Assembly: GCA_028281765.1 (NCBI GenBank)
Contig: JANQJF010000101.1
Coordinates: 1-47,849, forward strand
Reading direction: 5' to 3'
Source: Planctomycetota bacterium
GTDB lineage: Bacteria; Planctomycetota; UBA1135; UBA2386
Length of the DNA stretch: 47,849 nt
The translations under genes and the position numbers were made by a program. How positions within the stretch are numbered: position 1 is the stretch's first letter; each line of letters begins with the position of its first letter. Shown piece after piece: positions 42,598-47,849 of the stretch. The notes below the pieces were generated by a model that was not told where the DNA came from, searched no databases, and was given only the letters and a program-made list of their open reading frames with translations.

Positions 42598-43782
42598 TCA
42601 GAACGCCCACGGGGACGGTAGTTCTCGATGCGGGACCGACTGAAGGGAATCGAACCAGCCTGGCCAGCCGCCGGCAACCGGGCCGTAGTCGCCCTTCGCG
42701 AGTTCGATCAGGACGCGGTTCGCCGAGGTGGCGGCTCGAGCGCGGGCCTCGTCCTTCGAGTTCCAGTACCGCTCCCGGATGTCCACGAGCTCCTCGACTC
42801 CGGTCATCTCGTGTCGCGACACGAGGCAGCGGGCGGCGTAGACCCGAGTCTCCGGCGGAAGTGTCGAGAGCTGCTCTCGAATCCATGACGTCTTGGCCGA
42901 GCCGGTTTTCTCCAGGGCGAGCCACGCGGACGCACGCTCCGAGTTCGTGCGGCCTCGGTCGACGGCGATCTCGAGGATCGGTTCGACGCGCTCGATCGTC
43001 TCGCCGCGCGTGGCGAACGCGCGGAGCGCTGCCGCGCAGGAGTTCCAAGCGGAGTCCTCGAGCAGGCGATGCAGAGTCGCTTGAGACTCGGATGGGTCGG
43101 TCGTCTTCGTCAGCACTTCGACGAGGATCGCTCGCGTGGAGTGGGGGACCTTGCGGATTCTCTCCCGCATCCTCGCCCAGTCCTCGCGCGAGTGATCGCG
43201 GATCAGCGAGTTCACGGCCGCGTCACGCACGGTTCGCGCGCCGTGCTCGAGGAGCCGAAGCACGCGCTTCATCGGATACGTCGTGATCGCTTCGACGGCC
43301 CGCAGGCCGGCGACCAGTGCGGTCGCGTCTTCGTCCTCGAGGAAGCGTAGGACTTCATCGTCGCTCCAGATGCCCATCGCGTGCCCTGCATCGATCGCGC
43401 TCGCGCGAACGTCGGCGCGGGCGTGACGCGACAAGCGATACATCGGCACCGTCGCGTCCTGCAGCCGAAGCCACCCCGACACCGCGATCGCGGCGACCAG
43501 CGTCTCCTCGTCTTCGATCGCGAGGATCTCCAAGAGCGGCGAACGGAACGATTCGAGGTCGCCGCGAATCTCGTGGACGACCCGGCCCCGATCCTGGCGA
43601 TCGGACATGGCGAATCGGCAGAGCAAGACGCGCAGGCGCTCCGCCGCGGCGGGGTCCACGGCGACGGCGCGCGCGGCGCTGCCTCGTGGCGTTCCCGCGG
43701 TCTCCGGTGAAGTCTCCGGACCGCAGCTCGACGCCACGATCGCCAACACACAAGCCGCTGTTCCCGTTCGAAGATTCGACAC
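42598..43782 (-). CDS. HEAT-repeat lipoprotein
   Basis: A 394-residue probable lipoprotein. A short signal peptide ends in the lipobox ASSCG (Cys near residue 20), then a Pro/Ala-rich linker. The rest consists of alpha-helical HEAT-like repeats, visible as helical pairs with Arg/Asp turns: ATVPMYRLSRHARADVRASA, LRFLEDEDATALVAGLRAVE and LRLLEHGARTVRDAAVNSLI. HEAT repeats usually form protein-binding scaffolds. It lies between the receptor gene (81 bases upstream) and the pilin operon (120 bases downstream). Role unknown. Confidence 0.8.
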   Translation of the reverse strand: MSNLRTGTAACVLAIVASSCGPETSPETAGTPRGSAARAVAVDPAAAERLRVLLCRFAMSDRQDRGRVVHEIRGDLESFRSPLLEILAIEDEETLVAAIAVSGWLRLQDATVPMYRLSRHARADVRASAIDAGHAMGIWSDDEVLRFLEDEDATALVAGLRAVEAITTYPMKRVLRLLEHGARTVRDAAVNSLIRDHSREDWARMRERIRKVPHSTRAILVEVLTKTTDPSESQATLHRLLEDSAWNSCAAALRAFATRGETIERVEPILEIAVDRGRTNSERASAWLALEKTGSAKTSWIREQLSTLPPETRVYAARCLVSRHEMTGVEELVDIRERYWNSKDEARARAATSANRVLIELAKGDYGPVAGGWPGWFDSLQSVPHRELPSPWAF

Positions 43783-43863
43783 GCTGTCTCCGGTCCGTTG
43801 CGGTCATCGGCGAAGGCGCGAGTCGGACTTGAGATCTGTCGGATTTCTCCTCGATGGCGTCGA

Positions 43864-46017
43864 TCAGAACGTCGTTTCGACCGAGATGATGAAGTTGCGG
43901 CCCGGACGATTCTGACCGCTGCCGTGGACGCGATAGCTGACGTCGGTCACGTTCTCGAGTAGCACGGCCAGCTGCGTGCGCTCGCCGATCTGGTAGCCGC
44001 CGCGGAGGTGCAGGACGTCATAGCCCGGCGTGCCGCCCGGCGGCACGCGGGACGTATCGTTGACGTCCGAGAACGACAGCTTGTCGGCGTCTTCCGCGTG
44101 TACCCACACGGCTTCGGCCCAGCCCTTGCTCTCTTGGGGCTCCCAGTGCGCGCCGAGCTGGAACGTCAGCGGCATCAGTCGCGTCAGGTAGTCCGAGTTC
44201 GTCTGCACCGTCGACGTCGTGAAGTTGTCGACTTCGCCTTCGATGTAGGTGCCGTTGGCGAACACCTCGACGTCGTCCGTCGCGCGGAACGCGCCGCCGA
44301 GTTCTACACCGTAGGCGTAGCCGTCGCCGACGTTGGCCTTCGTGACCTGGCGGTCGCCGTCGGCGTTGGTGGCGCCGGTCGGGAACCGCCGGATCTGGTC
44401 GCGGATGTCGGTGTAGAAGTAGGACACCTCGCCGCGGAACCGCTCGCCGCGCGCCTTCACGCCGATCTCGTATTGGATGTACTCCTCGGGATCGAGATTC
44501 GGCGACGGGATCTCGAACTCGTCGGTGCGCGCGGTGTCGAAGCGCGTGAGGTCCGAGAGGTTGGGGGCGCGGAAGCCCTGCGACACGCCACCGAAGACGT
44601 TGACCGCGTCGGGCTGCAGCTCGTAGACGAAGCGCAGGCTGCCGACGAACGCGGTCCAGTCGTCGTCGACGGAGATCACGTTGCCGCTGTTGACCGGGTC
44701 GGCGACGCGGTCGGCGTCGGCGGCGACGTAGTTGAAGCGCGCGCCGGCGATGAACGTGAGGTCCTCGGTCGCTTCGAATTCGTCCTGCAGGTAGACGCCG
44801 AGCATGTCGTACGTCGAGTCGTCACCGATCGGGCCCTGGATGCTCTCCGAGAACGTCGGGAACACGCGTCGGTTGTACGAGCTCACGTCGTCGTGGTAGA
44901 ACTCGACGCCGTAGGTCCACGTGCCGTAGTCGGACAGGCTCGTGAGCTGCGTTGACGCACCGAGCGTGCCGACGCGGAAGCCTTGGAACTCCTGGCGGCC
45001 GTCACCGCGGATGCGGTACCGCACTTCCTCCTGCTGGTGCCACGACAGGTTCGCGGAGATCTCCTCGACCGCGCCACCGATGTTCTTCTTCTCGAACTGC
45101 AGGTACGTCAGCGTCCGGTCCTGGTCGAACTCGCGACGCTGGTCGCTGCCGATCGACGTGCCGCGCCATCCGCTCGCGAAGATCGTGCGGTGCGTCCGGG
45201 GTACGTCGTTCTGGAACACGCGCTGGTGCAGGAAGCGCAGGCGCGTGTCGTCGTCGAACCAGTGCTCGAGCTTGATGTCGTAGTCCTCTTCGTCGTAGCC
45301 GGTCTCGGGCTGCAGCCCGGTCAGGCCACCGGACTCGAGGTCGCCGAACTTCTTGATCGTGCCGCCGATCAACGCGCCGGTGCGGCTGCCGTCTTCGGCG
45401 GTGTGGCCGAGGCTGAACTCGCCGCGACCGATCAGCGAGTTCTCGGCGTCCGAGAAGCGGACCATCGTCCGGCCGCCGGACGCGAACCCCGCTTCGTTCG
45501 AGTAGGTGTACGGGTCCCGCGTGAACGTGCTGATCGTGCCTCCGACCGCGTCCGAGCCGTAGAGGACCGACGACGGACCCTTCACGACCTCGACCCGGTC
45601 GAGGGACAGCGGGTCGAGCGTGTTGAAGTACTGGTTCGGCCCGGGACGGAACGCCGAGTGGTTGAGGCGGACGCCGTCGACGAGCAGCAGCGTGCGGAAG
45701 CTCGTGAAGCCGCGGATGTACGGCGAGCCGTGGCCGTGTGCAGTTTCCTGCACCATGATGCCGGGGGTGTCGCGCAGCACCTGGGGCAGGGTCCGGTAGG
45801 AGCGTCGGTAGACGTCCTGGGCGTCGATCACGTTCGTCGTGAACGGCACGTCGAACGGCGACTTCTCGGACCGGGTCGCCGTGACGATGATCCTGTCGCC
45901 GTCGTCCTGCTTCTGGGTCTCGGCCGGCGGGGTGTCGGGGGTGGGATCCTGAGCGGCGGCGGTCGCCGCACAGCAGAGAGCGATCAGGGTATGGGACGCG
46001 TAGAGGGATCGGCTCAC
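43864..46017 (-). CDS. TonB-dependent outer-membrane receptor
   Basis: A 717-residue receptor. The signal peptide is about residues 1-23 (SRSLYASHTLIALCCAATAA), and the TonB box is probably DRIIVTATR. The plug domain follows with TLPQVLRDTPGIMVQE, SPYIRGFTSFRTLLLVDGVR and VEVVKGPSSVLYGSDAVGG. The remainder is a beta-barrel ending in the outer-membrane Phe (GRNFIISVETTF). Length fits the family. The GTG start at 46017 places the signal peptide at the N terminus; upstream reading would be unrelated. It is divergent from rpsL. The substrate, probably an iron chelate, haem or cobalamin, cannot be told. Confidence 0.92.
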   Translation of the reverse strand: MSRSLYASHTLIALCCAATAAAQDPTPDTPPAETQKQDDGDRIIVTATRSEKSPFDVPFTTNVIDAQDVYRRSYRTLPQVLRDTPGIMVQETAHGHGSPYIRGFTSFRTLLLVDGVRLNHSAFRPGPNQYFNTLDPLSLDRVEVVKGPSSVLYGSDAVGGTISTFTRDPYTYSNEAGFASGGRTMVRFSDAENSLIGRGEFSLGHTAEDGSRTGALIGGTIKKFGDLESGGLTGLQPETGYDEEDYDIKLEHWFDDDTRLRFLHQRVFQNDVPRTHRTIFASGWRGTSIGSDQRREFDQDRTLTYLQFEKKNIGGAVEEISANLSWHQQEEVRYRIRGDGRQEFQGFRVGTLGASTQLTSLSDYGTWTYGVEFYHDDVSSYNRRVFPTFSESIQGPIGDDSTYDMLGVYLQDEFEATEDLTFIAGARFNYVAADADRVADPVNSGNVISVDDDWTAFVGSLRFVYELQPDAVNVFGGVSQGFRAPNLSDLTRFDTARTDEFEIPSPNLDPEEYIQYEIGVKARGERFRGEVSYFYTDIRDQIRRFPTGATNADGDRQVTKANVGDGYAYGVELGGAFRATDDVEVFANGTYIEGEVDNFTTSTVQTNSDYLTRLMPLTFQLGAHWEPQESKGWAEAVWVHAEDADKLSFSDVNDTSRVPPGGTPGYDVLHLRGGYQIGERTQLAVLLENVTDVSYRVHGSGQNRPGRNFIISVETTF

Positions 46018-46123
46018 GGGGTCTCGTCTGTGTGGGGGAGAGCGAATGGGCGCTCGTGAGCGAACGGTGCCGCGTACGAGCGGTTCAGGCAAGATTTGCG
46101 CCTTTTTGTCGGCCCGGAAGAGC

Positions 46124-46151
46124 TTGCATTCCGGCCTACCGGGGCTAGGCT
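46124..46151 (+). promoter_or_regulatory. Probable rpsL promoter
   Basis: TTGCAT (46124-46129), a 16-base spacer and TAGGCT (46146-46151) resemble sigma-70 boxes and would start transcription about 48 bases before rpsL. A CCGGAA/TTCCGG inverted repeat overlaps the -35. Confidence 0.45.
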
Positions 46152-46205
46152 CTCCGCCCCCTTTCGGGACGGTCCGTCCGTCCCCCTGACACTGCGCCAC
46201 CCCGC

Positions 46206-46580
46206 ATGCCCACGATCAACCAACTCGTTCGCAAGGGCCGGAAGAAGATCCGGCAGAAGAGCAAGTCGCCGGTGCTCGACCGGTGCCCGCACAAGCGCGG
46301 CGTCTGTCTCCAAGTGAAGACGATGACGCCGAAGAAGCCGAACTCCGCGCTGCGGAAGATCGCGCGGACCCGCTTGTCGAACGGCCGGGAAGTCACGGTC
46401 TACATCCCGGGCGAAGGCCACAACTTGCAAGAACACTCGATCGTATTGATCCGCGGTGGTCGCGTCCGCGACCTGCCGGGTGTCCGCTACCACGTGCTGC
46501 GTGGTGTTCTCGATGCGTCGGGCGTCGACGGCCGTCGCCGTTCGCGTTCGAAGTACGGTGCCAAGCGGCCCAAGAGCTGA
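46206..46580 (+). CDS. rpsL: 30S ribosomal protein S12
   Basis: A 124-residue decoding-centre protein, nearly identical to the family pattern: MPTINQLVRKGRKK, the PKKPNSALRKIAR loop and the PGEGHNLQEHSIVLIRGGRV segment. The Lys in PKKPNSA, altered in streptomycin-resistant mutants, is wild type. It starts the shortened str operon. Confidence 0.98.
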   Translation: MPTINQLVRKGRKKIRQKSKSPVLDRCPHKRGVCLQVKTMTPKKPNSALRKIARTRLSNGREVTVYIPGEGHNLQEHSIVLIRGGRVRDLPGVRYHVLRGVLDASGVDGRRRSRSKYGAKRPKS

Positions 46581-46596
46581 CCAAGGAGGCTGATCG

Positions 46597-47067
46597 ATGC
46601 CACGCAACTACAAGTCGACCGAGGTTCACCTCAAGCCGGACCCGCGTTACGGCTCGAAGCTCGTCACCAAGGTGATCAACAAGATCATGCTGGATGGCAA
46701 GAAGAGCATCGCGCAAGCCATCTTCTACGAGGCCATGGACATGGTCGCGAAGAAGGTCGAAGCCGAACCGACCGAGATCATCAACCAGGCGCTCGACAAC
46801 GTGAAGCCGCGTGTCGAGGTGCGTTCGAAGCGCGTGGGTGGCGCGACGTACCAGGTGCCGAAGGAAGTGTCGCGGCGTCGTCAGCAGAGCCTGGCGATCC
46901 GTTGGTTGATCGACACGGCTCGCGGCAAGCGCGGCAAGCCGATGGCCAAGCGCCTCGCCGAGGAACTGTTCGACGCCTACAACAACCAGGGCGCGGCGGT
47001 CACCAAGCGCGAGAACGTGCACAAGATGGCCGAGGCGAACAGCGCCTACAGCCACTTCTCCTGGTAG
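46597..47067 (+). CDS. rpsG: 30S ribosomal protein S7
   Basis: A 156-residue 16S rRNA-binding protein that organises the 30S head. Family blocks are LVTKVINKIMLDGKKS, NVKPRVEVRSKRVGGATYQVP and RRRQQSLAIRWLI. AAGGAGG precedes the start 16 bases after rpsL. fusA, its usual neighbour, does not follow. Confidence 0.98.
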   Translation: MPRNYKSTEVHLKPDPRYGSKLVTKVINKIMLDGKKSIAQAIFYEAMDMVAKKVEAEPTEIINQALDNVKPRVEVRSKRVGGATYQVPKEVSRRRQQSLAIRWLIDTARGKRGKPMAKRLAEELFDAYNNQGAAVTKRENVHKMAEANSAYSHFSW

Positions 47068-47071
47068 GGGA

Positions 47072-47161
47072 AACGCCGCTTCGCGGCGTTCGCATTCCGG
47101 GCGATCGGGCGCGGGCGGACGGCGCGGGCGCGACCGAGACACGGGCACGCCGAGGCGTGCC
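47072..47161 (+). terminator. Two hairpins after rpsG
   Basis: AACGCCGC/GCGGCGTT (47072-47090) and GGCACGC/GCGTGCC around CGAG (47144-47161) are strong stems between the convergent rpsG and DUF2891 genes. T content after them is low (AGTTTCC), so termination is likely but not typical. Confidence 0.55.
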
Positions 47162-47176
47162 AGTTTCCGTTAACGG

Positions 47177-47849
47177 CTACTCGATGCCGCGGCGGGTGAC
47201 GAGATAGACGGCGAAGCTGCCGAGCCAGTGACCGCCCTCGTAGTGCTCTCCGGTCACTGAGGCGAGTCCCGCGGCGCGGTGGGCGGTGGCACACGCGACG
47301 AGCTTGGCGTGGCGGGGGTCGCGTGAGTCGAGGGCCGAGGCGATGCCCTCGAGCATCCAGGCGCGGGCGAGGTTGAGGCCGTCGAGGTGGGCGAGCTTGC
47401 CGTCGGACTTGTCGGTGACGACGGCGGGGGGGAGGACCGCGAGGAGGTCGCGGTCGAGGTCGGGGAGGAAGCGTCGCAGCCAGGTTGCGTAGTCCTTCGC
47501 CGACAGCACGCGGCGCATGAGGTCGGCTTCGGCCAGAGACGGCGACAGGAAGTCCTGGCCGCCGGGCTCGAACGCGAGTGGCCAGGCCGGATCCTGCGCG
47601 TAGAAGCGGGTTGCGGTCTCCGTGACGAGAGTCCGAAACGCGTCGTCGCCCGCGTCACGCGCCCAGTCGTGCATCAGTCCCATCGCGAACGCGGTCTGGC
47701 TGTGCTCTCCCGTACGGATCGGATGGGTGAGCTTCGGCAGCCAGGCGGCGAGGCGCTCGCGCACGGCGGTTGCGAGCGGGCGAATCGCCGCCGACCAGCG
47801 GCGCGCGTCCGGGTCGTTCCAGGTCCGCAGCTCGGCGTCGAGCTGCAGG
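47177..47849 (-). CDS. DUF2891-family protein, partial
   Basis: The C-terminal part (at least 223 residues) of a protein resembling DUF2891. Family-like segments are GEHSQTAFAMGLMHDWAR, EPGGQDFLSPSLAEADLMRRVL, HLDGLNLARAWMLEGIAS and EHYEGGHWLGSFAVYLVTRR. The frame stays open to the right edge, so the N terminus lies outside the window; internal GTG codons such as 47764 are not its start. The family has no established function that I know of. Conserved His, Asp and Glu residues may make up an active site, but that is inference. Confidence 0.8.
   Translation of the reverse strand, partial: LQLDAELRTWNDPDARRWSAAIRPLATAVRERLAAWLPKLTHPIRTGEHSQTAFAMGLMHDWARDAGDDAFRTLVTETATRFYAQDPAWPLAFEPGGQDFLSPSLAEADLMRRVLSAKDYATWLRRFLPDLDRDLLAVLPPAVVTDKSDGKLAHLDGLNLARAWMLEGIASALDSRDPRHAKLVACATAHRAAGLASVTGEHYEGGHWLGSFAVYLVTRRGIE

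Overview
The window is a GC-rich, gene-dense bacterial chromosome segment, mostly housekeeping genes. Several features point to a planctomycete or close PVC relative, but this is inference. The 5S rRNA is very short, with a stub in place of helix IV. EF-Tu has an unusual switch I and P-loop. MutS2 has no Smr domain. An envelope-lipid (Mla) operon, many lipoproteins and a TonB-dependent receptor indicate a two-membrane envelope. No phage, insertion sequence or CRISPR array was seen, and no stretch over 300 bases lacks a gene.

Layout. 1-1095: the 3' part of 23S rRNA, 5S rRNA and a terminator. 1135-8291 (minus): a run read trmD, rplS, secDF (fused), nadB, hflX. 8325-9159 (plus): riboflavin synthase and a tiny membrane protein. 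9168-13396 (minus): a lipoprotein with many W-P-F-type repeats, translationally coupled to mlaE, then mlaF and mlaD. 13614-15156 (plus): two overlapping lipoprotein genes, one with TPRs. 15197-17568: a WaaP/Kdo-kinase-like protein, an HU/IHF-family protein and a cystathionine gamma-synthase/lyase. 17703-21412 (plus): mutS2, a single-domain response regulator and aroC.

21419-34959 (plus) is the translation and transcription core: tRNA-Thr(TGT), tRNA-Tyr(GTA), tRNA-Gly(TCC), tRNA-Thr(GGT), tuf, tRNA-Trp(CCA), secE, nusG, rplK, rplA, rplJ, rplL, rpoB, rpoC. The first five genes follow the order of the Escherichia coli thrU-tyrU-glyT-thrT-tufB operon. rpmG, common between tuf and secE in other bacteria, is absent here.

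Between rpoC and rpsL-rpsG (46206-47067) lies an 11 kb block of non-ribosomal genes, nearly all on the minus strand. It holds an HDOD protein, a CheR-type methyltransferase (plus strand), a DUF4388/helix-hairpin-helix protein, a stand-alone HAMP membrane protein, three type IV pilin-like/PilX-like proteins, a HEAT-repeat lipoprotein and a TonB-dependent receptor. The PilX-like protein carries two long Asp-run plus Gly/Ser inserts, and two pilin-like proteins carry EF-hand-like loops. This block is the best candidate for an undescribed surface or sensing system. fusA does not follow rpsG; a DUF2891-type gene on the minus strand runs off the right edge.
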